Source: Alphaproteobacteria bacterium (GTDB taxonomy: Bacteria > Pseudomonadota > Alphaproteobacteria > Geminicoccales > Geminicoccaceae). Taken from it: a stretch of 62,530 bases of DNA. Shown here in pieces: positions 39,520 to 48,203 of the stretch. Numbering within the stretch: position 1 is the first letter of the stretch; each line of letters begins with the position of its first letter. Location: contig JALUAG010000033.1 of assembly GCA_027045875.1 (NCBI GenBank), positions 1-62,530 on the forward strand, in the 5' to 3' direction. The notes beneath the pieces are model-generated. The model made no database searches. It worked only from the letters and a program-made list of their open reading frames with translations, and was not told where the DNA came from. The position numbers and the translations under genes were made by a program.

Positions 39520-40740
39520 TCAATGGCCGATGGCGTAGTAGGTCTCGAGCACGCGGCGGGCGGCCCGCTCCGCTTCCGCCCAGTCGAAGCCGCGGGCGAA
39601 ACGGTCCGGCGACAGACTCTTCACGTAGGCGGACGGCGTCTTCTCGAACAGGCTCTCCACCAGATGGCGGCCGATTCCCGCCGAGCCGGACACGCCGTGG
39701 GCGTTGCAGCCCACCGCGCAGACGAAGCCCGGAACCTCGCTGCTCTCGCCGATCACGAAGCGGCCGTCGGGGGTGAAGGTGGGCCAGCCGGTGAAGACCC
39801 GCCGCACGGGCTGGTCGGCGAGCGGGCCCGCGAAGGGCCGGAAGTTTTCCATGAAGGTCGCGAGCACCGGCCAGTCCTCCTCGATCGGCGGCAGCGGATC
39901 GGCGGGACCGTAGCTCCGGGGATCGAGGGACAGCGCCCGCGGTTCCCAGCCGCCGAGGAGCAGCGCCCGCATCTCGGCCCGGGCGTAGAGGGTGGCGTCG
40001 GGCAGCCGCAGCACCGGCATCTCGGGCCCGAGATTCCCGGTCGGCGTGGTCACGATGTAGTGGTGGCGGACGGGGACGATCGGCAGGTCGAGGCCGGCCA
40101 TCCGCGCCAGGTGATAGCCGTGGGCGCCGGCCGCGTCGATCGCGTATTCACAGCCGACCGGACCCTCCTCGGTCTCCACCGCGACGATGCGGCCGCCCTT
40201 CTTCCGGAAACCCGTGACCCGCACGCCGGTGCGGAAGCGCACGCCGCGGCGTGCGGCCTCGTGGCGGTAGGAGGCGACGAGGTCGGCGGGCTGCAGATAG
40301 CCGTCGGTGGGACACCAGAGGATCGCCCGGGCGGGGCGGAAATCGAGCTCCGGCCACATGCGGCGCGCGGCCTCGCGGTCGAGCAGCGTCACCTCGAGCC
40401 CGGCCCGGTGGGCGACGTCGATCAGATGGTGGAACTCCTTGACCCGTTCCGGCGTCTGGGCGATGCGCAGGCTGCCGGTCTGGCGCCAGCCCGGCTTGAC
40501 CTCGGATTCCCGCTCGAGGCGGGAGAAGGTCGCCACCGACCACATGGCGAGTCGTGTCCGCTCGACCGAGCTTCGGACCTGACCCACGAGCCCCGCCGCC
40601 TGGGCGCTGGTGACCGCGCACAGCGCCGGTTCCTTTTCCAGCACCAGCACGTCGGTGACACCGGCCTCGGCGAGCTGGAAGGCCACGCCGCAACCGATGG
40701 CCCCGCCCCCGACGACGACGATGCGGGCCGCATCGGTCAT
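39520..40740 (-). CDS. FAD-dependent amine oxidoreductase (sarcosine/DadA type)
   Basis: This 406-residue flavoprotein has the dinucleotide motif VVVGGGAIGCGVAFQLAEAG (8-27) and the C-terminal DAO signatures TFTPDGRFVIGES and VCAVGCNAHGVSGSAGIGRHL. It looks like the FAD half of the next protein without the folate domain. At the position of that protein's flavin-linking His it has TSAQAAG (Gln47), so FAD is probably held non-covalently. It probably oxidises an N-methyl amino acid such as sarcosine. Overlaps the gene before it by ATGA. Confidence 0.85.
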   Translation of the reverse strand: MTDAARIVVVGGGAIGCGVAFQLAEAGVTDVLVLEKEPALCAVTSAQAAGLVGQVRSSVERTRLAMWSVATFSRLERESEVKPGWRQTGSLRIAQTPERVKEFHHLIDVAHRAGLEVTLLDREAARRMWPELDFRPARAILWCPTDGYLQPADLVASYRHEAARRGVRFRTGVRVTGFRKKGGRIVAVETEEGPVGCEYAIDAAGAHGYHLARMAGLDLPIVPVRHHYIVTTPTGNLGPEMPVLRLPDATLYARAEMRALLLGGWEPRALSLDPRSYGPADPLPPIEEDWPVLATFMENFRPFAGPLADQPVRRVFTGWPTFTPDGRFVIGESSEVPGFVCAVGCNAHGVSGSAGIGRHLVESLFEKTPSAYVKSLSPDRFARGFDWAEAERAARRVLETYYAIGH

Positions 40741-43181
40741 CCGCGCACTCTCCGGTTGGCCGGATCGTAGGGCGGCCGCAGGAAGGGTTCCGCCGGCACC
40801 CGCTCTCCCGCCACCTCGAGTTCGTAGCTGCCGCTCATCACATAGTCCGCGTCCACGCCGGCCTCGTTGCGGACGTAGCCGTAGCCGATGGATTTGCCGA
40901 GGGTGTAGCCGTAACCGGCGGAGGTGAGCCAGCCTACCCGTTCGCCGTTGCGGTAGATGGTCTCGCGACCCAGCAGCACGACCTCGGGGTCGGCCACCAG
41001 GAAGCCGGCGAAGAGGCGGGGCAGGGGCCGCTCGCGCTGGGCCAGGAGCGCCTCGCGACCGAGGAAGGGCTCGTTGCCGCGCAGCTTGACCGCCCAGCCG
41101 AGGCCGGCCATCAGCGGGCTGTGGTCGGGGCCGATGTCGCTGCCCCAGGCGCGGTAGCCCTTCTCGAGGCGCAGCGATTCGATCGCCCGGTAGCCGGCGA
41201 GGGCGAGGCCGAAGACCTCCCCGGCCTCCGTCAGCCGCTCGTAGACGGCGAGGGCGAACTCGCTCGGGACGTGGAGCTCGTAGCCGAGTTCCCCGACGTA
41301 GGTGACGCGGAGTGCGGTCACCGGCGCGCCGGCGATGTGCAGCCGCCGCCAGTGGCCGAACGGGAAGGCCTCGTTCGAGAGATCCTCGCGCACGAGGCGG
41401 CCCAGCAGTTCGCGGCTCCGCGGCCCCATCAGCGACAGGACGGCGTAGCCGCCGGTGACCTCGACGAGGCGGGCGTCGGCCCCTTGCGGGATGTTGCGCC
41501 GGATCCAGTCGGCGTCGTGGGTGGCGAAGCCGGTGCCGGTGACGATGTAGAAGCGGTCCTCGGCCAGCCGCGCGACGGTGAGATCGCATTCGATGCCGCC
41601 CCGGGCGTTGAGCATCTGGGTGTAGGTGAGGCGACCGGGAGGCTTGCGCACGTCGTTGGCGCAGATCCAGGACAGCACGTCCTCCGCATCGCTGCCCACC
41701 ATCAGGAACTTGGCGAAGGAGCTCTGGTCGAACAGGGCCACCCGTTCGCGGCAGGCGCGGTGCTCGCGGCCCACCGCCTCGAACCAGTTGGGACGGCCGA
41801 AGCTGTAGCGGTCGACCGGTTCCTCGCCGCCCGTGGCGAACCAGTTGGGGCGCTCGAAGCCGAGCTTTTCGCCGAACACCGCCCCCGCCGCCTCGAGCCG
41901 GTCGTAGAGGGGCGAGCGCCGGAGCGGACGACCGCTCTCCATCTCCTCGGCCGGCCAGGCGATGGTGTAGTGCTTGGCATAGGCCTCGAGGGTCCGCGTC
42001 CGCACCCAGGACAGGTCCTCGTGGCCGGGGCCGAAGCGACGGATGTCCACGGGCCAGAGATCGTAGGGCGGGGCGCCGGTGCGGATCCATTCGGCGAGGG
42101 CCATCCCGGCGCCGCCGCCGGCGGCGATGCCGAAGGCGTTGAAACCCGCGCCGACGAAGAAGCCCCGCACCTCCGGCGCCTCGCCGATGATGAAATTGCC
42201 GTCCGGCGTGAAGCTTTCGGGACCGTTGACGAGCTGCTTGATGCCGGCCGTCTCGAGCGCCGGCACCCGGCCGAGCGCCCGCTCGACGAGCGGGGCGAAA
42301 TGATCGAAGTCCTCGGGCAGCAGGCGGTAGGCGAAATCCTCCGGCACCTCGTTCTCGCCCCAGGGCAGGGGGTCCGGTTCGTAGCCGCCCATCACGAGCC
42401 CTCCCACCTCCTCCTTGTAGTAGGTGAGGCGGTCGGGATCGCGCAGGGTGGGCAGACCCGGATGGACTCCCTCGATGGGCTCGGTGATCATGTACTGGTG
42501 CTGGACCGAGACCAGCGGCACGTTGACGCCCGCCCGGGCGGCGAGCTGGCGGGTCCATTGGCCGGCGCAGAGGCAGATCGTCTCGCAGGCCACCCGGCCG
42601 CGATCGGTGAGCACGGCGCGTATCCGGCCCTGCTCGATCTCGAATCCCTCGACCCCGATCCCTTCGAGGATCGTCACCCCCTGCATGCGGGCGCCCCTGG
42701 CGAGAGCGCGGGTGATGTCCGAGGGGTTGGCCTGGCCGTCGGTGGGCAGGAAGGCGGCTCCCACCACGTCCTCGACCGTCATCAGCGGCCACAGCTCCTG
42801 CGCCTCCCTGGGGGTCAGGAGGTGCATCTCGAGCCCGAAGGAACGGGCGGTGGTGGCCTGGCGCCGGACCTCGATCCAGCGGTCGGCGTTGCAGGCGAGC
42901 CGCAGGCCGCCGTTCCGCTTCCAGCCGGTGGCCTGGCCGGTTTCCTCCTCGAGCCGGTCGTAGAGGGCCACCGAATAGCCGAGGAGCTGGGTGATATTGG
43001 CGTTGCTGCGGAGCTGGCCGACGAGGCCGGCCGCGTGCCAGGTGGAGCCGGCGCTCAGTTCGTGACGCTCGAGCAGGAGCACCTCGCTCCAGCCGGCCTT
43101 GCCCAGATGGTAGGCCACCGAACAGCCGACGATGCCGCCGCCGACGACGACCACCTTGGCGGAAGAGGGGAGATCGCTCAT
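40737..43181 (-). CDS. Dimethylglycine/sarcosine dehydrogenase-like FAD-GcvT fusion
   Basis: This 814-residue enzyme removes N-methyl groups and passes them to tetrahydrofolate. Residues 1-430 are the FAD domain, with VVVVGGGIVGCSVAYHLGK and STWHAAGLVG, where His49 matches the residue covalently bound to FAD in mammalian dimethylglycine dehydrogenase. Residues about 435-814 are the FAO/GcvT folate-binding domains (FDQSSFAKFLM, TYVGELGYELHVPSE, GYRAIESLRLEKGYRAWGSDI). Dimethylglycine or sarcosine is the likely substrate, but the family also acts on other N-methyl compounds. Overlaps both neighbours by ATGA. Confidence 0.88.
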   Translation of the reverse strand: MSDLPSSAKVVVVGGGIVGCSVAYHLGKAGWSEVLLLERHELSAGSTWHAAGLVGQLRSNANITQLLGYSVALYDRLEEETGQATGWKRNGGLRLACNADRWIEVRRQATTARSFGLEMHLLTPREAQELWPLMTVEDVVGAAFLPTDGQANPSDITRALARGARMQGVTILEGIGVEGFEIEQGRIRAVLTDRGRVACETICLCAGQWTRQLAARAGVNVPLVSVQHQYMITEPIEGVHPGLPTLRDPDRLTYYKEEVGGLVMGGYEPDPLPWGENEVPEDFAYRLLPEDFDHFAPLVERALGRVPALETAGIKQLVNGPESFTPDGNFIIGEAPEVRGFFVGAGFNAFGIAAGGGAGMALAEWIRTGAPPYDLWPVDIRRFGPGHEDLSWVRTRTLEAYAKHYTIAWPAEEMESGRPLRRSPLYDRLEAAGAVFGEKLGFERPNWFATGGEEPVDRYSFGRPNWFEAVGREHRACRERVALFDQSSFAKFLMVGSDAEDVLSWICANDVRKPPGRLTYTQMLNARGGIECDLTVARLAEDRFYIVTGTGFATHDADWIRRNIPQGADARLVEVTGGYAVLSLMGPRSRELLGRLVREDLSNEAFPFGHWRRLHIAGAPVTALRVTYVGELGYELHVPSEFALAVYERLTEAGEVFGLALAGYRAIESLRLEKGYRAWGSDIGPDHSPLMAGLGWAVKLRGNEPFLGREALLAQRERPLPRLFAGFLVADPEVVLLGRETIYRNGERVGWLTSAGYGYTLGKSIGYGYVRNEAGVDADYVMSGSYELEVAGERVPAEPFLRPPYDPANRRVRG

Positions 43182-44065
43182 CGGCCGTCCATCTCCTCGA
43201 ACGTGGCGAAGGCGCGGTCGAGCCGGCCCAGGTTCTCCTCGGTGTAACCGCGGAAGTCGAAGTCGATCGTGGAATGGAGCTCCGAGACGAGGCTCCACAT
43301 GGTCTCGCGCAGCAGCGAGGCGGTGAGCATGGCCTGGGCGCGGAAGCGCAGCTCGTCCGTCACCGGCCGGTCGAAGTAGAGCTCCAGCACCCGGTCGCGC
43401 TCGGCGGCGGAGAGCTCGTTGTTGGAGACGAGCCCGCCGAGATCGAAGAGGGGCGAGTTGAAGCCGGCGTAGTCCCAGTCGATGAGCCACAGGCGCTCGC
43501 CGTCGTCGATCAGGTTGGCGGCCAGGAGATCGTTGTGGCCGTAGACGAGCTCGATCGGCCCCACCGCCCGCTCCAGCCGCGCCGCCATCGCCAGGAACTC
43601 GGGCAGCCGGTGGCGCAGGCGCGAGCCCCCTTCCTCAAGGGTGTGGGCGTAGTCGCGCACCACGTGGAACACCCAGAAGACCAGCGCCGGCCCGCGCAGA
43701 TGCTTCGGGATCTCGTGGTGGGCGCGGTGCACGAGGGCCACCACCTGCTCGAGCCGCGCACGCACGTCGGCGGGTTCGAGGGTGCGCCCCTCGATGTGCT
43801 CGAGCACCAGGATGCCGGGTTCGGCATGGACCACCGCCGGGGACACGCCGGCCGCCTGCGCCGCCCGGCTGGCCGCCAGCTCGTTGAAGCGCATCACGCC
43901 GTGGACGGGAATGTCCTCGCCCACCCGGACGACGAACCTGCGGTCACCGTCGCGGACCAGGAAGTTGGTGTTGGTGATGCCGCCGCCGAGGGGCTCGGGT
44001 TCGACCGGCCCGCGCCAGATGGAAAGGGCGGCGACACGGCGGCGGGGATCGTGGGAAACGCTCAT
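43178..44065 (-). CDS. Choline kinase-like phosphotransferase (first copy)
   Basis: This 295-residue protein is of the LicA/choline kinase type, with GGGITNTNFLV (27-37), FVVRVGED, the catalytic loop VYGHNDLLAANLI and metal motif IDWDYAGFNSPLFDLGGL. All catalytic residues are canonical. Such enzymes phosphorylate choline, ethanolamine or related amino alcohols with ATP. It sits between the transporter permease and the demethylating dehydrogenase with ATGA overlaps on both sides, which is unusual for a betaine-degradation operon. Confidence 0.85.
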   Translation of the reverse strand: MSVSHDPRRRVAALSIWRGPVEPEPLGGGITNTNFLVRDGDRRFVVRVGEDIPVHGVMRFNELAASRAAQAAGVSPAVVHAEPGILVLEHIEGRTLEPADVRARLEQVVALVHRAHHEIPKHLRGPALVFWVFHVVRDYAHTLEEGGSRLRHRLPEFLAMAARLERAVGPIELVYGHNDLLAANLIDDGERLWLIDWDYAGFNSPLFDLGGLVSNNELSAAERDRVLELYFDRPVTDELRFRAQAMLTASLLRETMWSLVSELHSTIDFDFRGYTEENLGRLDRAFATFEEMDGR

Positions 44066-46074
44066 GACGCGAGACCCAGACGCTGCTTGATGTGGGTGGT
44101 GCCGGCGCCGATCAGGCGGTCGGCGATCATGGCGATGGCGGCCACGCAGAGACCGGCCACGAGGCCCTGACCGACGTCCGCCTTGGTGAGGGCGATGTAA
44201 ACCTCCTGACCGAGATCGCGGGTGCCCACGAGGGCCGTGATCACCAGCATCGAGAGGGCCAGCATGATGGTCTGGTTGATGCCCAGCAGGATCTCGGGCA
44301 GGGCCAGCGGCAGGCGGATCTTGAACAGGAGTTGACGCGGCGTGCAGCCGCTCGTGATCCCCGCCTCGACGAGCTGGGACGGGACGCTCCGGATGCCGTG
44401 GGCGGTGTAGCGGATGACGGGTGCCACGGCGTAGAGGATGACGGCGATCATGGCGGCGAAGTCGCCGACCCGGAACAGCATCACCACCGGGATCAGGTAG
44501 ACGAAGGAGGGCAGTGTCTGGAGGGTGTCGATCACGCCCTGGACGACGCGCCACAGGCGCTCGCTGAGGCCGCAGGCGATGCCGAGCGGGATGCCGACGA
44601 GGGCCGCGATGACCACCGCGAGGCCGCAGAGGTAGACGGTGATCATGGCCTTGGTCCAGAACCCCGTGAGCACGATGAACATGGCGAAGCCGGTCACCGT
44701 GAGGGCGAGGCGCAGACCGCCCAGCCGCAGCCCGAGCGCGGCGAGCAGCACCACCACCCAGGGCCAGGGCTGGGCCAGCAGGAAGCGCTTGACCGGGACG
44801 AGGAGGTTGAGGACGAGGAAGGTCTTGAAGGCCTCGAGTTGGTCGAAGAAGTTGACGTTGATCCATTTGACCAGCGCCGCCCAGTAGCTGGCCGTGGACA
44901 CCTCGAAGGCCTCGGGATAGCTGGCGACGGCCGGAACGTCGCGGCCGATGGCCATGGTGGCGAGGGCGAGGAGACCGGCGGCGGTGAGCAGCCAGCCCCG
45001 ATCGATCACGCGGCGGCCCATGTCGTGGCGCAGCCGTTCGCCGCGGGTAGCGGCCGCTTGGCTCAGCCGGTCGAGGGCGATCGCCAGCACGGTGATCGCC
45101 ACCCCGGCCTCGAGCCCCCGGCCGATGTCGAGGCGGCGCAGCGAGGCGAGCACGTCGTAGCCGAGGCCGCCGGCGCCGATCATGGAGGCGATGATCACCA
45201 TGTTCAGCGACAGCATGATCACCTGGTTGACGCCCACCATCAGCGCCGGCCGCGAGGCCGGGACCAGCACCTTCCAGAGGAGCTGACGTCGGGTGCAGCC
45301 GGCCATCCGCCCGAACTCGGTGATCTCGGACGGCACCCGCCGGAGCGCCAGGAGGGTCACCCGCACCATCGGCGGCAGGGCGTAGATGATGGTGGCGATC
45401 ATCGCCGCCACCGGACCGAAGCCGAACAGGAACAGGATCGGCACCAGATAGGCGAACACCGGTACCGTCTGCATGACGTCGAGGATCGGGATCAGCAGCC
45501 GCTCGAAGCGTGGCGAGCGGAAACCGCCGATGCCGAGCAGCAGGCCACCGACCACCCCGAACGGCACCGCGATCAGGATCGAGGAGAGGGTGACCATGGC
45601 GCTCGGCCACTGGCCGAAGAGGGCGAGATAGGCGAAGCAGCCGACCACCAGCACGGCGAGGCGCGCTCCGCCGAAGCGGGCCGCCAGCAGACCGGCGAAC
45701 AGAATGACCGCGGCCCAGGACACGGGCGCCGTGAGCTGTTCGGCGGCCGACCCCTGGCCCAGCATGAAGCCGGTCACGAGCACGCTCTTCGCGAGGGCCA
45801 GCGGCCAGTCCATCAGCCAGGCGAAGCCGCGAGTCGTGTCCTTGAAGGTGAAGGGGCCGAAGCTCGCCTGGGTGACGAGCCAGTCCATCCACTGGGAGAG
45901 GTAGCGGTCGAGGGGGATTTCGAAATCGCGCGGCAGACGGAGCGCCCAACGCGGCACCAGCCCGCGCGGCGCGTAGGCGAAGAAGAAGGAGAGGGCGAGG
46001 GCGGCCATCCAGAAGGGCGGCCCGGCGCGCAGACGGAAGCGCTTCGGCGAGCGGGCGGCGGTGGCCGTGACCAT
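44062..46074 (-). CDS. Double-length ABC permease, glycine betaine/proline type
   Basis: This 670-residue inner-membrane protein contains two ProW-like permease units in one chain. The first has TLLALRRVPSEITEFGRMAGCTRRQLLWKVLVPASRP and the second HGIRSVPSQLVEAGITSGCTPRQLLFKIRLPLALPE, both being ATPase-contact loops; each unit has about six membrane segments, and they are joined by further hydrophobic segments. A fused chain replaces the usual homodimer and allows the two halves to differ. It starts 2 bases after the ATPase stop. Confidence 0.9.
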   Translation of the reverse strand: MVTATAARSPKRFRLRAGPPFWMAALALSFFFAYAPRGLVPRWALRLPRDFEIPLDRYLSQWMDWLVTQASFGPFTFKDTTRGFAWLMDWPLALAKSVLVTGFMLGQGSAAEQLTAPVSWAAVILFAGLLAARFGGARLAVLVVGCFAYLALFGQWPSAMVTLSSILIAVPFGVVGGLLLGIGGFRSPRFERLLIPILDVMQTVPVFAYLVPILFLFGFGPVAAMIATIIYALPPMVRVTLLALRRVPSEITEFGRMAGCTRRQLLWKVLVPASRPALMVGVNQVIMLSLNMVIIASMIGAGGLGYDVLASLRRLDIGRGLEAGVAITVLAIALDRLSQAAATRGERLRHDMGRRVIDRGWLLTAAGLLALATMAIGRDVPAVASYPEAFEVSTASYWAALVKWINVNFFDQLEAFKTFLVLNLLVPVKRFLLAQPWPWVVVLLAALGLRLGGLRLALTVTGFAMFIVLTGFWTKAMITVYLCGLAVVIAALVGIPLGIACGLSERLWRVVQGVIDTLQTLPSFVYLIPVVMLFRVGDFAAMIAVILYAVAPVIRYTAHGIRSVPSQLVEAGITSGCTPRQLLFKIRLPLALPEILLGINQTIMLALSMLVITALVGTRDLGQEVYIALTKADVGQGLVAGLCVAAIAMIADRLIGAGTTHIKQRLGLAS

Positions 46075-46076
46075 GG

Positions 46077-47129
46077 TCAACGCCCCCCGACCAGCACCCG
46101 CAGCACCACCTCGCGGTCGACGGCACCCAGGAGCCGGCCGTCCTCCACCACCGCGAAGGGGCGGGAATCCGCCAGCACGGCGGGGGCGATCTCGGCGATC
46201 CTGGCCTGCGGCAGGATCTCCCCGGCGAACTCGCGGATGCCGTCGGCCGGCACCATCACCGCACGGGCGGTCAGGATCTTGGCACGCGGGGCGTCGGCGG
46301 TGAACTCGGCGACGTAGGGGGTGGCCGGAGCCAGGATCAGCTCCTCGGGGGTGCCGATCTGGACGATGCGGCCGTCCTGCATGATGGCGATGCGGTCGGC
46401 GAGCCGCACCGCCTCGTCGAAATCGTGGGTGATGAAGACGATGGTCTTCTCGAGCATCCCCTGCAGGCGCAGGAACTCGTTCTGCATCTCGCGGCGAATG
46501 AGCGGGTCGAGGGCCGAGAAGGGCTCGTCCAGGAACCACAGCTCGGGACCGACGGCGAGCGAGCGGGCGATGCCCACCCGCTGCTGCTGGCCGCCCGAGA
46601 GCTCGCGCGGGAAGTAGTTCTCGCGGCCCCGGAGCCCGACGAGCTCGATCATCTCCATCGCCCGCCGCTCGCGGGTGGCCCGGTCGACTCCCTGGACCTC
46701 GAGCGGAAAGGCGACGTTGCCGAGCACGGTGAGATGGGGCAGGAGCGCGAAATGCTGGAACACCATCCCCATCTTGTGCCGGCGGATCTCGATCATCTCC
46801 CGCTCGCGCATGCGCAGGAGATCGCGTCCCTCGAAGAAGATCTGACCGGCGGTGGGCTCGATCAGCCGCGAGAGACAGCGCACGAGGGTCGACTTGCCGG
46901 AGCCCGACAGGCCCATGATGACGAAGATCTCGCCGGCCCGCACTTCGAGATCGGCGTCCACCACCGCCGGCACCAGCCCCGCCCGACGCAGATCCTCCTC
47001 GTCCGGGCGGGGATTGTCGCGAAGGAACTGTTCGGCACGCGGGCCGAAGAGTTTCCAGACGTGCCTGCAGGCGAGCTTGATCTCGCCTGCAGGCCTTTCT
47101 CCGGTGGGGGATCCTACTGGCCGATCCAC
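46077..47129 (-). CDS. ABC ATPase, glycine betaine/proline type (ProV-like)
   Basis: This 350-residue ATPase has a ProV-like N-terminal helix (VWKLFGPRAEQFL), Walker A GLSGSGKST, Q-loop VFQHFALLPHLTV, signature LSGGQQQRVGIARS, Walker B ELWFLDEPFSALD and H-loop FITHDFDEAV, then a C-terminal CBS-like regulatory tail. No ATG, GTG or TTG occurs in frame between the proX stop and the conserved N-terminus; GTG at 47129, inside the last 16 bases of the binding-protein gene, is the best start. A strong hairpin overlaps codons about 12-23. Confidence 0.88.
   Translation of the reverse strand: MDRPVGSPTGERPAGEIKLACRHVWKLFGPRAEQFLRDNPRPDEEDLRRAGLVPAVVDADLEVRAGEIFVIMGLSGSGKSTLVRCLSRLIEPTAGQIFFEGRDLLRMREREMIEIRRHKMGMVFQHFALLPHLTVLGNVAFPLEVQGVDRATRERRAMEMIELVGLRGRENYFPRELSGGQQQRVGIARSLAVGPELWFLDEPFSALDPLIRREMQNEFLRLQGMLEKTIVFITHDFDEAVRLADRIAIMQDGRIVQIGTPEELILAPATPYVAEFTADAPRAKILTARAVMVPADGIREFAGEILPQARIAEIAPAVLADSRPFAVVEDGRLLGAVDREVVLRVLVGGR
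47063..47094 (-). other. Perfect 13-bp inverted repeat between the binding-protein and ATPase genes
   Basis: GCCTGCAGGCGAG and CTCGCCTGCAGGC form a perfect 13-bp stem with a 6-base loop, starting about 20 bases after the binding-protein stop codon. No U-run follows, so it is not an intrinsic terminator. Such hairpins can protect the upstream mRNA from 3' exonucleases and give more binding protein than ATPase. It lies inside the predicted coding sequence of the ATPase. Confidence 0.8.
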
Positions 47130-48076
47130 GCCTTCCAGCGATCCTCGTTCTTGGCCATCCAGTCGGCGACCACGGCCTCCACGGTGTTCCCCTCGAGATC
47201 GACTTTGGCGATCATGTCGCCCATCTCGTCGTTGGTGACGCGGAACGCCTTGATCGCCTCGTACGCGCCCGGCCATTTGTCCTTGAGGCCGGCCCAGGCT
47301 ACCTTCCAGATGGGTCCGCGGGGCTTGCCGCAATCGTATTTCATGTCCGGATTGATGCCCCAGGACGGATCCTCGTAGCAGGCGGGCTCGTAGGGCGGGA
47401 ACTCGACCCATTCGCCCTCGTACTTGATGGGCGCCCAGTGCGGGGCGTAGACCCAGAGCAGGATCGGTGCCTTGCGCTGATAGGCGCTCTCGAGCTCGGC
47501 AAAGAGGGCGGCGTCGGTGCCGGCGTGCACCACCTCGTAGTCGAGGCCGAGGGCCTCCGCCCGCTCGTCGTCGAACCCGCCCCAGGTCACCGGTCCGCCG
47601 AGATAGCGCCCGCGCGGGTAGGTCTCCGGCGTCGAGAAGGCCTCGGCGCAGTCGTTGAGCGCCCGCCAGTCGGGCAGGCCCGGGCATTTCTCCTTCATGT
47701 AGAGGGGATACCACCACTCCTCGATGGCCAGCATGCCGGTCTCGCCGAGGTTCTCGACCAGCCCCGTGGCAGTGGCCTCGTCCATCGCCTGCCGGCCCGT
47801 CGTCTCCCAGATCTCCATCGCCACGTGGAGATCGCCGGTCTTGAGCCCGGCGAACTGGGCGAGATAGTCGGCCTGGACGTATTCGACGTTGTAACCGGCC
47901 TTCTTCAGCACCTCGCCCATGATGTTGGTGGTGATGAGCTGGCCCGTCCAGTCGTGCAGCGTGAGCTTGATGGGATCCTGCGATTCCACCTGCGCCGCGG
48001 CGCCACCGCCGTAGAGCAGCGCCAGCGCCAGCACGCCGCCGCACAGGCGTCGCCCGATCCGCCTTCCGGTTTCCAT
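47114..48076 (-). CDS. Glycine betaine-type periplasmic binding protein (ProX/OpuAC family)
   Basis: This 320-residue protein has a signal peptide (basic RRIGRRL, hydrophobic LALALLYGGGAAA, about residues 1-28) and an OpuAC domain with many Trp and Tyr residues suited to an aromatic cage for a quaternary amine: HDWTGQLITTNIMGEVL, IEEWWYPLYMKEKCPG, and LLWVYAPHWAPIKY. GGAGGA precedes the ATG. It is the first gene of the seven-gene operon. The ligand could be glycine betaine, choline, proline betaine or carnitine. Confidence 0.9.
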   Translation of the reverse strand: METGRRIGRRLCGGVLALALLYGGGAAAQVESQDPIKLTLHDWTGQLITTNIMGEVLKKAGYNVEYVQADYLAQFAGLKTGDLHVAMEIWETTGRQAMDEATATGLVENLGETGMLAIEEWWYPLYMKEKCPGLPDWRALNDCAEAFSTPETYPRGRYLGGPVTWGGFDDERAEALGLDYEVVHAGTDAALFAELESAYQRKAPILLWVYAPHWAPIKYEGEWVEFPPYEPACYEDPSWGINPDMKYDCGKPRGPIWKVAWAGLKDKWPGAYEAIKAFRVTNDEMGDMIAKVDLEGNTVEAVVADWMAKNEDRWKAWIGQ

Positions 48077-48128
48077 GGTGACCGTCCTCCCTGACTTCCC
48101 ATGACGGTTCTGGTCCGATTGCGGTGGC

Positions 48129-48158
48129 ATTCTCGACCGCGTTCGCCGGCCAAGTCAA
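48129..48158 (-). promoter_or_regulatory. Possible promoter of the betaine-type operon
   Basis: On the minus strand TTGACT (48158-48153) is followed after 18 bases by GAGAAT (48134-48129). The -35 is good and the -10 weak, as expected for a regulated promoter. Confidence 0.45.
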
Positions 48159-48183
48159 CACGAAACTCGCACAAATGACCGAA

Positions 48184-48203
48184 TCCGTGCTAAATCACAC
48201 GGA
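48184..48203. promoter_or_regulatory. Possible operator: TCCGTG-N8-CACGGA inverted repeat
   Basis: A 6-base inverted repeat with an 8-base AT-rich centre lies 30 bases before the DeoR-type gene and about 25 bases upstream of the -35 of the divergent operon. It is well placed for the regulator to act on both promoters. Confidence 0.45.

Noticed and set aside
44092-46317. 741-codon plus-strand frame across the double permease
   Set aside because: The translation is dominated by His, Asp, Glu and Gly, typical of the antisense of hydrophobic membrane codons; not a real acidic protein.
47063-47094. Intrinsic terminator after the binding-protein gene
   Set aside because: The stem is strong but no run of T follows in the direction of transcription, and the downstream ATPase and permease genes must be transcribed.
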